DNA of 64,000 bases from an uncultured Planctomycetaceae bacterium (GCA_937916515.1 CALFSX010000278.1:33611-97610); one strand, 5' to 3'; shown: positions 56,015-64,000, counted from the first letter of the stretch. The notes: generated from the letters alone by a model not told the origin. Made by a program: numbers and translations.

Positions 56015-57469
56015 ATGCAGCTGCATCGATTTTTTATTGTTTTGTTTTCTGTGTGGCTGTCTCCGCCTTGTAGCGCGCAGGACGCTGCGCCGGCCCCTCC
56101 ACCGAACATTGTGCTGATTGTCAGCGATGATCAGGGGTACAGGGACCTGGGCTGCATTCGTGGCCACGACATCATCACGCCGCACCTGGACCGTCTGGCT
56201 GAAGAAGGAACTCGGCTGACAAGCTTCTATGTTGCATGGCCAGCGTGTACGCCCAGTCGAGGTGCGTTTTTGACAGGCAGGTACCCGCAACGCAATGGCA
56301 TCTACGACATGATCCGGAATGAAGCTCCGGACTACGGTTATCTTTACCAGCCTGCAGAATACGAAGTGTCGTTTGAACGCATCGGCGGGATGGACGAGCG
56401 AGAAATTCTGCTGCCCGCCGTTTTGAAACCCGCCGGATATCGGTCGGCAATTTTCGGCAAATGGGACCTGGGATCGTTGCACAGATACCTGCCGACGTCT
56501 CGAGGGTTTGATGAATTCTATGGGTTCGTTAACACCGGCATCGACTATTTCACTCACGAACGCTATGGCGTGCCATCCATGTATCGTGACATTAAGCTCA
56601 CAACCGAAGATAAGGGCACGTGCTGCACAACGTTGTTTCGGCGGGAAGCCGTTCGCTTTATTGAACAGAATCGCAAGCAGCCGTTCTTTCTGTATCTGCC
56701 CTTCAATGCGCCTCATAACGCTTCGAACCTGGATCCGAAGATTCGCGGGGGAGCTCAGGCTTCTGAAGAGTTCCTTTCGATGTATCCGGAACTGGCACAG
56801 AAAGCGGAGTTCGTTCAAGGCACCAAATATGGCAAGCCCGCCAGCCAGCCCAATTCGCAGATGCGAACGCTGTCTTACAGAGCTTCCGTAACAGAAATGG
56901 ATGCGGCTATCGGCGAGATCATGACTCTGCTGGATCAGCACAACATTGCCGACAACACGTTAGTCATTTTCTTTTCCGACAACGGCGGCAGTGGTGGAGC
57001 CGACAATGCTCCATTGCGCGGCCGAAAGTCTCAGATGTTTGAAGGCGGAATACGAGTCCCCTGCATTGTTCGCTGGCCGGGACACGTGCCTGCCGGAAAA
57101 GTATCCGATGAATTTCTGACATCGCTGGAAGTACTTCCAACAATCGCAGCAGCAGCCGGAATCCCATTGGATGCCAGCATCACCCTTGATGGCTACAACA
57201 TGCTGCCGACACTTCGCGGCGACGAAGTCTCGCCAAGAAAAAATATGTTTTGGCAACGGCGGGACGAGAAGGCGGCCAGAGTTGGCGATTGGAAGTGGAT
57301 CCAAACATCCAAAGGTGAAAGCCTGTTCAATCTGGCCAGAGACATCGGCGAAAAGCACGATCTGTCAAAGGAAGACCCCGCCAGGACAAAACAACTATCA
57401 ACAGCATTCACGCAATGGAAGCAGGAAATGGATTCCGCAGAACCACGTGGCCCCTTTCGCGATTTTTGA
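56015..57469 (+). CDS. Sulfatase (S1 family, arylsulfatase-like), secreted
   Basis: The protein has 484 residues and a signal peptide ending CSAQDA. Sulfatase motifs are complete: NIVLIVSDDQGYRDLG (metal-binding Asp pair), CTPSR at 78-82 with Cys78 to be turned into formylglycine, TGRYPQRNGI, GKWDLG, a middle HNASNLDP region and FFSDNGGSGG (metal-binding Asp-Asn). The substrate is probably a sulfated polysaccharide or ester; which one cannot be seen. Many planctomycetes hold large sulfatase sets. Its start is 2 bases after the small membrane protein. Confidence 0.92.
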   Translation: MQLHRFFIVLFSVWLSPPCSAQDAAPAPPPNIVLIVSDDQGYRDLGCIRGHDIITPHLDRLAEEGTRLTSFYVAWPACTPSRGAFLTGRYPQRNGIYDMIRNEAPDYGYLYQPAEYEVSFERIGGMDEREILLPAVLKPAGYRSAIFGKWDLGSLHRYLPTSRGFDEFYGFVNTGIDYFTHERYGVPSMYRDIKLTTEDKGTCCTTLFRREAVRFIEQNRKQPFFLYLPFNAPHNASNLDPKIRGGAQASEEFLSMYPELAQKAEFVQGTKYGKPASQPNSQMRTLSYRASVTEMDAAIGEIMTLLDQHNIADNTLVIFFSDNGGSGGADNAPLRGRKSQMFEGGIRVPCIVRWPGHVPAGKVSDEFLTSLEVLPTIAAAAGIPLDASITLDGYNMLPTLRGDEVSPRKNMFWQRRDEKAARVGDWKWIQTSKGESLFNLARDIGEKHDLSKEDPARTKQLSTAFTQWKQEMDSAEPRGPFRDF

Positions 57470-57550
57470 CACGGCAATTTAGCCACGGAGAACAGCAATC
57501 CAGGATTGTTTCCGTGTTTCTTCCGCACTTAGCCTGCATCCTTCGCCAGA

Positions 57551-58990
57551 TCACTTCGCAGCGGAACCGAGCGACTGAATCAGCGTCCCCACGGGCCACA
57601 TCAGAAACGATGCCGCCATGCCGGGAAGCAATTTGAAGACGTCTGCGTCGTAGCCAATCATATTCCAGGCGACTACAGTTCCAACGCCAGCGGCCATCAT
57701 AAGCACAATTGTCAACGACGAAAGGCGCACTCCCAGCAAACGCAGCAGAAGAGCTGGCCCCAGACCTGCGCCAAGTGAGGACCACGCAATCAGCACCAGA
57801 GCAAAAACTCCCTGGCCTGCGAATAGGGCAATGGACAACGCAAGTCCGGCCACGGCAAGCGTCGCAATTTTGGAGGCGACGTAAGAATCTTTCCATTTGG
57901 GATTGATGTCCTGAGTGATGGCTCCTGAACAGACCAGAATCTGTGAATCCGCAGTCGACATCGTTGCGGCGAACAAGCCCGCCAGCGTAAGGCCAATCAA
58001 AACGTCAGGCAGCAATCGAAGAGCCATTTCCGGCATCGCCAATTCCGTTGCCTGCGCTTCGGTAAGCCCAGCGGTCAGTGGGATGTCCAGCAGGTCAGGC
58101 ATGTAAGCTCGTGCGTAAAGTCCGACGGCGATGCTGGCCAAAAAGAAGGGAATGAACCACAGAAAATAGATCAATCGTGCTCTTTGGATTTCATTAACTG
58201 AGCGGATCGCCATAAACCGCACAAGAATGTGCGGCTGGCCGATCACTCCAAATCCGCCGAAGACCATCCCCAGCAGATACATCGAAAATCCAAACTTCAG
58301 GTCGATCGGAAACCACCGTACCAGATCAGCGTCCTGAGCCTTGAGATTGTTCCACACATCCGTCGGCCCACCAACCTCGCGGCTGGCTGCAATCAGCAAT
58401 GTTGCCATCGCAAATACCATCACAAAAGACTGTGCGGCATCCGTCCAGATCGATGCTCGAATCCCGCCCGAAAAGCAATAAACAACGACGATAACTGCAC
58501 CGATAATCGCGCCGACGGCAGGTTCCCATCCGAACAGGGATTGCAAAGCCGTGCTTCCGGCCTTTAGCTGAGCTGCTGCGTAAACGCCAAGAAGCACAAA
58601 GCTCATCAGCCCACCAAGCACAATCACAACTCGCTTTTCACCGTCGTTTGAAGTGCCCAGCAGTGCGGGAACTGTGGCGATGTTCATTCGCTCAGATTCA
58701 CGGCGAACTCTTGGATGAACGAGTATCCAGGCGGCAAAATCGCCGACGACCCAGCCCACCATCATCCAGATTGATTCGATACCGACTCGATAGCTGTACG
58801 CAATCTGACCAATAAACATAAAGCCGCTGTTGTTGGTGGCCACTGCCGACAACGCTGCCAGCCATGGCGGAACGTTGCGTCCGGCTAACAGGTAGTCATC
58901 TGTCGTGCTTTTGCGAGAAAACGATGACGAAACACCGATGACAACAAACACAGCCAGAAAACAGAGAAAGCTGACGACCACAGTTGTCAC
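57551..58990 (-). CDS. Sodium:solute symporter (SSS family)
   Basis: The protein has 479 residues from a GTG at 58990, preceded by AAGGA at 7-nt spacing; a longer frame from 59062 adds a polar leader that crosses the ect promoter region. It has 12-13 membrane helices. Characteristic elements are DDYLLAGRNVPPWLAALSAV near the start, AYSYRVGIESIWMMVGWVVG, and RESERMNIATVPALLG in the first third. The family couples Na+ entry to uptake of proline, betaine, sugars or similar solutes. Its divergent position next to the ectoine genes, sharing one 166-base regulatory region, suggests uptake of a compatible solute. That link is inferred. Confidence 0.87.
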   Translation of the reverse strand: MTTVVVSFLCFLAVFVVIGVSSSFSRKSTTDDYLLAGRNVPPWLAALSAVATNNSGFMFIGQIAYSYRVGIESIWMMVGWVVGDFAAWILVHPRVRRESERMNIATVPALLGTSNDGEKRVVIVLGGLMSFVLLGVYAAAQLKAGSTALQSLFGWEPAVGAIIGAVIVVVYCFSGGIRASIWTDAAQSFVMVFAMATLLIAASREVGGPTDVWNNLKAQDADLVRWFPIDLKFGFSMYLLGMVFGGFGVIGQPHILVRFMAIRSVNEIQRARLIYFLWFIPFFLASIAVGLYARAYMPDLLDIPLTAGLTEAQATELAMPEMALRLLPDVLIGLTLAGLFAATMSTADSQILVCSGAITQDINPKWKDSYVASKIATLAVAGLALSIALFAGQGVFALVLIAWSSLGAGLGPALLLRLLGVRLSSLTIVLMMAAGVGTVVAWNMIGYDADVFKLLPGMAASFLMWPVGTLIQSLGSAAK

Positions 58991-59064
58991 GATAAATTCC
59001 TTGAAAACGCTGCAATTTGAGCTCGGGTTGACGAGCATCGAAGCGGGAGTATAATTGCACAAGC

Positions 59065-59086
59065 ATTAATTGCATATACAATTAAT
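59065..59086. promoter_or_regulatory. Perfect palindrome in the ect/symporter intergenic region, candidate MarR operator
   Basis: ATTAATTG (59065-59072), 6-nt CATATA, then CAATTAAT (59079-59086): a perfect 22-bp dyad. A TAATTGCA word also occurs at 59052-59059 and 59067-59074. A possible ectA promoter overlaps it: TTGCAC (59055-59060), 16 nt, TACAAT (59077-59082). MarR-type regulators bind such AT-rich dyads, and a MarR gene ends this operon. Confidence 0.6.
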
Positions 59087-59156
59087 AGTCACGCACGCAT
59101 CTTGCAACTATCAGTGATTTTTCAGCAAAATTAAAGAATCAGCCCCGTCACGCCAC

Positions 59157-59663
59157 ATGGTTAACGAAAAGAAAACGTGCAAAATACGTTCAGCAACAAT
59201 CAGTGACGCCTCCGGAATCCTGCAGCTGGTACGCGACTCGGGAGTGCTCGACACCAATTCTGCGTACCTCTACCTGCTGTTGTGCCGAGACTTTGCTGAC
59301 ACGTGTCTGGTGGCCTTGCAGGGCGATTCGCTGGTGGGATTCGTCACGGGCTACCGCCTGCCACGCCAGCCTTCCACTCTGTTCGTCTGGCAAATCGGCG
59401 TCGCTTCAAACGCAAAGCGTCAGGGGATTGCATCATCACTGCTTCATCAGTTGGTAGAACGATGCGACCCGGCCACGGTCTCTGCAATTGAAGCAACGAT
59501 TGCACCGTCAAACTCAGCCTCTCGAAGTCTGTTTGAGTGCCTGGCACGCACGCTTGATTCGGCGATCGTAGATCTGCCGAACGAGGGCTTTGTCGAAAGT
59601 GACTTTCCTCCCGGCGACCACGAGGCGGAACCGCGGATTCGAATTGGCCCGATCGCACGATGA
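59157..59663 (+). CDS. ectA: L-2,4-diaminobutyrate N-acetyltransferase (EctA)
   Basis: The protein has 168 residues. It acetylates L-2,4-diaminobutyrate with acetyl-CoA to give N-gamma-acetyl-2,4-diaminobutyrate. The GNAT fold is evident: SATISDASGILQLVRDSGVL with DTNSAYLYLLLCRDFADTC is the characteristic EctA opening, and VWQIGVASNAKRQGIASSLL is the acetyl-CoA motif. The end SEDFPPG-like block (ESDFPPGDHEAEPRIRI in outline) is also standard. It is the first gene of the ectoine operon. Confidence 0.95.
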   Translation: MVNEKKTCKIRSATISDASGILQLVRDSGVLDTNSAYLYLLLCRDFADTCLVALQGDSLVGFVTGYRLPRQPSTLFVWQIGVASNAKRQGIASSLLHQLVERCDPATVSAIEATIAPSNSASRSLFECLARTLDSAIVDLPNEGFVESDFPPGDHEAEPRIRIGPIAR

Positions 59664-59744
59664 TTTGCTGCGAGTAGGCCACAAACAAACACAGCGACTT
59701 TTACTTTACCTCACACAAAGACCACACCACCCAAGGGATATTTG

Positions 59745-61007
59745 ATGGAAATTTTTGAACGACTGGAAAGCAACGTCCGTGGATACTGCCGAAGTTTTCC
59801 CACGGTGTTTGAAACAGCGCATGATGCGATTCTGGTAAATGAAGCCGGCGATGAATACATCGACTTCTTTGCCGGTGCGGGGGCGTTGAACTATGGCCAC
59901 AACAACCCGACTCTTAAGAAAGCCCTGATTGACTATGTGTCCGCTGACGGCGTGCTTCACGGGCTGGATATGTCCACGTCCGCCAAGCGAGCGTTCCTTG
60001 AGACGTTTGAAAAACTGATTCTGCGGCCTCGGCAGATGGACTACAAAATCATGTTTCCAGGGCCGACGGGCACAAACGCTGTGGAAGCTGCGTTAAAGCT
60101 GGCTCGCAAAGTGACGGGGCGCCACAACATTGTTTCCTTCACAAACGGGTTTCATGGAATGACGCTCGGTTCCCTGGCACTCACAGGCAACAGTGGCAAG
60201 CGTGCGGGAGCTGGCGTTCCACTGAACAACGTGACGCACATGCCGTTTTGTGATTACCTGGGAACAGAAACCGATACCATTGCGGCGTTGGAACGCTATC
60301 TGGAAGATTCCAGCAGCGGCATGGATCTGCCAGCCGCGTTTATTCTGGAAACAGTTCAGGCAGAAGGTGGAGTCAACATCGGAACGCGAAGCTGGCTTGA
60401 AGCCCTTGCGACTTTGGCCAAACGTTACAAAGTGCTGCTGATTGTAGACGACATCCAGGTCGGGTGTGGTCGCACAGGGCCATTCTTCAGTTTTGAACCG
60501 TTCAATCTGCAGCCAGACATTATTTGCCTGTCTAAGTCGTTGTCCGGCTTCGGATTGCCAATGGCTTTGACATTGATGAAACCCGAACTGGACATTTTTG
60601 AACCCGGAGAACACAACGGAACATTCCGCGGCCACAATGCAGCCTTCGTAACGGCCACTGCAGCACTGAAAACATTCTGGCAAAACGATTCGCTGACTCG
60701 AAAAGTTAACCGCAATGCGCGGCAGGTTCGCGATGCACTTCTGGACATCGCTGCCGATCACGACGCAGAAGTTCGAGGTCGCGGGATGATTCAGGGGATT
60801 GAGTTTGCTGACCAAACGATTGCTTCACGAATTTCCCAGGAAGCATTTTCAAGGGGGCTCATTATCGAAACAGCGGGCCCGAACGATGAAGTCATCAAGA
60901 CACTTCCTCCGCTCACGATTTCCGATGACGTGTTAACTCGCGGGCTGGAGATTCTTCAACAAAGCACGCTGGCCGCAACGTTCAGTGAACCTGCTGTCGC
61001 CAACTAA
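59745..61007 (+). CDS. ectB: L-2,4-diaminobutyrate transaminase (EctB)
   Basis: The protein has 420 residues from the ATG at 59745 (AGGG 8 bases before; the TTG three bases earlier is unlikely). It moves the amino group of glutamate to aspartate semialdehyde, yielding 2,4-diaminobutyrate. It begins with IFERLESNVRGYCRSFPTVF, typical of EctB. PLP-site features are GPTGTNAVEAALKLAR, the Asp in LLIVDDIQVGCGRTGPFF, and the Schiff-base Lys264 in CLSKSLSGFG. The C-terminal RGRGMIQGIEF also fits. It lies 81 bases after ectA. Confidence 0.96.
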   Translation: MEIFERLESNVRGYCRSFPTVFETAHDAILVNEAGDEYIDFFAGAGALNYGHNNPTLKKALIDYVSADGVLHGLDMSTSAKRAFLETFEKLILRPRQMDYKIMFPGPTGTNAVEAALKLARKVTGRHNIVSFTNGFHGMTLGSLALTGNSGKRAGAGVPLNNVTHMPFCDYLGTETDTIAALERYLEDSSSGMDLPAAFILETVQAEGGVNIGTRSWLEALATLAKRYKVLLIVDDIQVGCGRTGPFFSFEPFNLQPDIICLSKSLSGFGLPMALTLMKPELDIFEPGEHNGTFRGHNAAFVTATAALKTFWQNDSLTRKVNRNARQVRDALLDIAADHDAEVRGRGMIQGIEFADQTIASRISQEAFSRGLIIETAGPNDEVIKTLPPLTISDDVLTRGLEILQQSTLAATFSEPAVAN

Positions 61008-61075
61008 CAGCCAACAGCCTCTGCGACACAATGCTGTTTGTCGCTTGAAAACGTACCGAAACATAGAGTCCACCA

Positions 61076-61459
61076 ATGATCGTCAGAAACCTTCGTGAAA
61101 TCTCAGGAACGGAACGTGAAACGTCTGCCAAAACCTGGACAAGCCGGCGCCTGTTACTGAAAAGTGATGGCATGGGATTTTCATTGCACGACACGATCCT
61201 GTACGCAGGAACGGCGACTGAAATGGAATATCAGAATCATCTTGAAGCAGTGTATTGCATTGAGGGACAAGGAAGATTGAAGGACCTGACCAATGATAAA
61301 GAGTACAGCATTGAACCCGGAACCATGTACGCGCTAAGTCAGAACGAGCGTCATATTCTATTTGCCGACACGCAACTGCGAATGGTGTGTGCCTTTAATC
61401 CGCCAATTGTTGGTTCCGAAACGCACGACGAAAACGGGGTCTATCCTTTGCTTGAATAG
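61076..61459 (+). CDS. ectC: Ectoine synthase (EctC)
   Basis: The protein has 127 residues, the normal length. It cyclises N-gamma-acetyl-diaminobutyrate to ectoine. It is a cupin that opens MIVRNLREISGTERET. Glu57, Tyr85 and His93 are present in the positions reported as iron ligands for a characterised EctC (Glu57, Tyr85, His93). VCAFNPPIVGSETHDENGVY closes the domain. It lies 68 bases after ectB. Repeat copy F begins 7 bases after its stop. Confidence 0.97.
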   Translation: MIVRNLREISGTERETSAKTWTSRRLLLKSDGMGFSLHDTILYAGTATEMEYQNHLEAVYCIEGQGRLKDLTNDKEYSIEPGTMYALSQNERHILFADTQLRMVCAFNPPIVGSETHDENGVYPLLE

Positions 61460-61466
61460 AAGTTTT

Positions 61467-61695
61467 TAACAAGGGCTGCGCCCTTGACCCGGTGGCGTGG
61501 CTGGCTGTAGGACGTGGGACGCTGGAATCGCCGAACCGCTCCGTTGTCGCTACGGTCAACAGGCGTGCAGCATTTTGAATAAGACGCTGACGAGGCGGTG
61601 CCTCAGACCATTTGAGCTGCCGCTCGGAAACGCGACTACGTCGCTCAGAAAACTTGACTCAACGTGAACAAGTTCGCTGCTTTATGAAATCTAAC
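61467..61695 (+). repeat. Dispersed modular repeat, copy F (modules 1 + 2)
   Basis: It begins TAACAAGGGCTGCGCCCTTG, continues through GGCGTGGCTGGCTGTAGGAC and ACCGCTCCGTTGTCGCTACG, then TTTTGAATAAGACGCTGACG. Module 2 follows (AGGCGGTGCCTCAGACCATT; GAGCTGCCGCTCGGAAACGC; TCAGAAAACTTGACTCAACG). Both the order and the ending match copy B. It separates ectC from ectD. Confidence 0.85.
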
Positions 61696-61716
61696 TGGAC
61701 AGCGACATGTCTCAAC

Positions 61717-61784
61717 CAGCCGCAGGGCGTTAGCCCCGGTTTTCTCAGTAACCCGCACTAACCGGGGCTAACGCCCTGCGGCTG
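61717..61784. repeat. Large perfect inverted repeat between ectC and ectD
   Basis: Arms at 61717-61741 and 61760-61784 (25 nt, exact; core GCAGGGCGTTAGCCCC) enclose an 18-nt loop. An outer pair TGGACAGCG (61696-61704) and CGCTGTCCA (61824-61832) encloses it. The stem could stop transcription or protect the mRNA, or it may be a REP/MITE-type palindrome. Confidence 0.88.
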
Positions 61785-61914
61785 ATGTGAGGTGCAGAAA
61801 TACTGACGTTTCATTGAACCTACCGCTGTCCAGCGAAGTGTATTTCCTCGCACATTGAAGAAGCTCCGGTTTCTATTTCCAAACTGCCTCCACTATCAAA
61901 TCCGCGTCAAAACA

Positions 61915-62796
61915 ATGACAAATCAAACAACTGATCCGTATTATTCCCGCACGTCCGAACAATGGGAAGCTGCCCCGCGCCAGGATCCTACATCCTCGGA
62001 CGCTCCCGGGCCGCTGACCACCGACGAAGTCTGGAACTACGACCACAACGGATTCCTGTTCGCTCAAGGCCTGTTCTCACAGGAAGAAACGGAAGAACTG
62101 TTGAGGGAAGCCAATTCGCTTGCCGAAAACTGGCCTGAAGATCGCCCCGGAATTGTTCGCGAGCCCAATTCAGATGTTGTTCGTTCGATCTTTCGGCTGC
62201 ACAAACACAGCGACGTTTACAGAAAAGTGTTTGCCGACCGAAGGTTGCTGGATAGAGCGAAACAGTTGCTGGGAACCGATGTCTACATTCACCAATCGCG
62301 AGTCAACTATAAGCCTGCGATGAATGGTAAAGAATTCTTTTGGCATTCCGACTTCGAAACATGGCATGTGGAAGATGGCATGCCGAACATGCGAGCCCTC
62401 AGCGTTTCCGTTTTTCTTAGCGAAAGCCACGAATTCAACGGGCCGTTGATGCTGATTCCCGGCTCACATGAAACTTACATTCGCTGCACCGGAACAACTC
62501 CGGAGAATCACTTTGAACACTCTCTTCGACGACAGGAACACGGCGTTCCGACTTGTGAAGCACTGGAAAAGCTACTGGAAGATCGTGAAATTGTCGCTCC
62601 CAAGGGGCCAGCCGGATCCGTTCTATTCTTCGACTGCAACACGATGCATGGTTCCAACGGCAACCTGAGCCCATCCCCTCGTGTGAATCTGTTCGCCGTT
62701 TATAACAGCGTTGACAACGCCATTGTCGATCCATTTTGCGATCGACCTCCCAGACCTGAATACCTTGCTGAACGAAGCATTGAGGCCATTCAATAG
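61915..62796 (+). CDS. ectD: Ectoine hydroxylase (EctD)
   Basis: The protein has 293 residues from the ATG at 61915; a TTG 60 bases earlier is also open. It is a non-haem Fe(II)/2-oxoglutarate dioxygenase that converts ectoine to 5-hydroxyectoine. The EctD consensus is intact: FFWHSDFETWHVEDGMPNMR at 141-160, with iron ligands His144 and Asp146, and the distal His245 in NTMHGSNGN. Arg and other conserved residues in LSPSPRVNLF fit 2-oxoglutarate binding. The 455-base gap from ectC is repeat-filled, so ectD may have its own promoter. marC follows after 3 bases. Confidence 0.96.
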   Translation: MTNQTTDPYYSRTSEQWEAAPRQDPTSSDAPGPLTTDEVWNYDHNGFLFAQGLFSQEETEELLREANSLAENWPEDRPGIVREPNSDVVRSIFRLHKHSDVYRKVFADRRLLDRAKQLLGTDVYIHQSRVNYKPAMNGKEFFWHSDFETWHVEDGMPNMRALSVSVFLSESHEFNGPLMLIPGSHETYIRCTGTTPENHFEHSLRRQEHGVPTCEALEKLLEDREIVAPKGPAGSVLFFDCNTMHGSNGNLSPSPRVNLFAVYNSVDNAIVDPFCDRPPRPEYLAERSIEAIQ

Positions 62797-62799
62797 CTT

Positions 62800-63414
62800 A
62801 TGGACATCACCAAACCTTTTATCGATGCAGTTGTGCTGATGCTGGTACTGTTCAATCCGCTGCTGATGAGTGCTTATCTGCACGACGTGATGGCGAAGCT
62901 GTCTTCGGCGACCTTTACAAAGGTGATCTGTCGTTCCTTTTTGATCAGTGGTACTGTGTTTTGCTTTTTCGCATGGGCAGGCGATAGATTTTTTTCGAAC
63001 ATACTGCAGGTTCGTTTTGCCGTATTTCTGATCTTTGGCGGGATTGTCTTTCTTGTCATTGGAATTCGTGCAATCGTGTTTGGCGTACAGATGATCGGCG
63101 AACTGCGAGGCGATGCGGCACACCTGGCGGGGGCAATCGCGATGCCATTTTTGATTGGGCCGGGCACCATTAGCGCCAGTGTACTGGCTGGTTCAAAGTT
63201 GCCAGTGGGATTCGCCTGGTTATCAATCGTCGTCGCCTTGCTGGCAAGTTGCCTGATGCTGATTGGCACGAAACGACTTTTTGATTATCTTCAGGGCCAC
63301 AGCGAACTGCTTTTGCAGCGATACATGGAAGCGATCGGTCGTGCTTCTGCCCTTGTGATCGGCACCATCGCTGTGGAAATGATCCTGAAAGGGATTGATT
63401 TGTGGCAGTCCTGA
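62800..63414 (+). CDS. MarC-family integral membrane protein
   Basis: The protein has 204 residues with six hydrophobic helices. Characteristic segments are VVLMLVLFNPLLMSAYLHDV in the first helix and MPFLIGPGTISASVLAGSK, the family's PxLxGPG-type motif. FLIFGGIVFLVIGIRAIVFG and the C-terminal YMEAIGRASALVIGTIAVEM also match. MarC proteins have no firmly proven transport substrate. Its start is 3 bases after the ectD stop, so it is part of the ect transcript, suggesting a link to hydroxyectoine or osmotic adjustment; this is inferred. Confidence 0.88.
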   Translation: MDITKPFIDAVVLMLVLFNPLLMSAYLHDVMAKLSSATFTKVICRSFLISGTVFCFFAWAGDRFFSNILQVRFAVFLIFGGIVFLVIGIRAIVFGVQMIGELRGDAAHLAGAIAMPFLIGPGTISASVLAGSKLPVGFAWLSIVVALLASCLMLIGTKRLFDYLQGHSELLLQRYMEAIGRASALVIGTIAVEMILKGIDLWQS

Positions 63415-63423
63415 CGGCGGCAC

Positions 63424-63978
63424 ATGCTGCTGATCCGTTTTATCTTTTCGAATCGGGTTCACTTGGAACAGTCGGATTCAATTGGCTTTCAGATTCTGCG
63501 TGCGATTCGGCGGATAATTCGTCGAACTTCAGAACATTCGCGCAGCGTTGGAAAGCACGGTGGAGTCAGCGTACCGCAGATGCTTTGCCTGAAAGCCATT
63601 TCGGAGTTTCCGGACGATGCCGAAGTGACGGTCGCGATGGTGGCCAGCGATGTGCAACTGTCGGCTCCAACCGTTTCGCGAATTCTGGACAAGATGGAAA
63701 ACAGCGGTTACGTTTGTCGAGAACGGAAAAGCAAAGATCGCCGGCGCGTATGCGTTTCGCTTACTGAACAGGGATGGCAGCGAATCGAAAATCTTCCGAC
63801 GCCCCTGCACGAACAATTTCTGGAACGACTTGCCACTCTGGACCCAATTGAATGCCTTGGCCTATTGAAGGCATTGGAACGGACAGTCGAACTGATGGAC
63901 GCCAAAGGAATCGACGCATCACCGTTGCTCACCCCGGAACTTGAAGTCGGGCCCGACAATACCATTCAGGAAGACTGA
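63424..63978 (+). CDS. MarR-family transcriptional regulator (EctR-like position)
   Basis: The protein has 184 residues and begins 9 bases after marC. A winged helix-turn-helix is clear: VSVPQMLCLKAISEFPDDAE, VTVAMVASDVQLSAPTVSRI, LDKMENSGYVCRERKSKDRR, VCVSLTEQGW. MarR regulators act as dimers on palindromes. Some methylotrophs control ect genes with a MarR protein (EctR1) encoded beside them. Here the gene is at the 3' end of the ect operon, so it could autoregulate the operon through the palindrome at 59065. The C-terminal 25 residues are acidic and unconserved. Effector is unknown. Confidence 0.9.
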   Translation: MLLIRFIFSNRVHLEQSDSIGFQILRAIRRIIRRTSEHSRSVGKHGGVSVPQMLCLKAISEFPDDAEVTVAMVASDVQLSAPTVSRILDKMENSGYVCRERKSKDRRRVCVSLTEQGWQRIENLPTPLHEQFLERLATLDPIECLGLLKALERTVELMDAKGIDASPLLTPELEVGPDNTIQED

Positions 63979-64000
63979 GTGGGCTTATCCCAGCCGGGAA

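Overview
The window is bacterial chromosomal DNA of moderate GC content and almost certainly comes from a planctomycete. Several features point there together. There are two genes for DUF1559 proteins with a type IV pilin-like N-terminus, each next to a small lipoprotein gene. An ECF sigma factor overlaps a Ser/Thr kinase that carries DWG in place of DFG. There are FG-GAP plus ASPIC/UnbV proteins beside a multihaem cytochrome, a secreted S1-type sulfatase, many lipoproteins, and dispersed palindromic intergenic repeats. No species is claimed. No rRNA, tRNA, CRISPR array or transposase was recognised.

Layout. 1-2731: truncated peroxiredoxin (-), metal-binding lipoprotein (+), L-serine dehydratase (+). 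2913-9374: a five-gene Bat-type cluster on the minus strand (DUF58, BatD-like, two VWA proteins, TPR protein), with three of four junctions overlapping by 4 nt and no MoxR gene in front. 9901-14909: metallophosphoesterase, ECF sigma/Ser-Thr kinase pair, and a zinc-ribbon protein that seems to start at AUU. 15394-22149: a minus-strand block of UnbV/FG-GAP protein, seven-haem cytochrome with TPRs, and TPR/FG-GAP/UnbV protein. 22452-29787: DUF1559 protein and lipoprotein, two related TPR membrane proteins, and two secreted proteins of unknown function. 30381-34246: a frameshifted hybrid sensor kinase, a FliA/WhiG-type sigma factor and a Flp pilin. 34804-42556: alpha/beta hydrolase, a polytopic membrane protein abutting an anchored protein and followed by a single-domain response regulator, a TpsB-type outer-membrane transporter, and an FHA protein. 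43094-44862: second lipoprotein/DUF1559 pair. 45396-51950: PAS sensor kinase divergent from a heavy-metal RND efflux pair. 52080-57469: conserved protein of unknown function, radical SAM/SPASM protein, small membrane protein, sulfatase. 57551-63978: Na+/solute symporter divergent from ectA-ectB-ectC-ectD-marC-marR.

How the genes work together. The right end is a full ectoine/5-hydroxyectoine pathway (EctA, EctB, EctC, EctD) followed by a MarC-type membrane protein and a MarR regulator. A divergent SSS transporter lies upstream, and the intergenic region between it and ectA holds a perfect 22-bp palindrome that looks like a MarR-type operator. The Bat-type genes probably build one membrane-associated VWA/TPR complex. 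The cytochrome/UnbV genes look like one envelope electron-transfer or assembly unit of unknown substrate.

A non-coding layer runs through the window. A modular repeat family starts with the hairpin TAACAAGGGCTTCGCCCTTG and shares a core near CCGCTCCGTTGTCGCTACG. It occurs at least seven times (2824, 13694, 14958, 28321, 42834, 43771, 53863 and 61467, one a short fragment). Different palindromes lie at 8323-8424 (inside a coding sequence), 54181 and 61717. The repeats create spurious ORFs.
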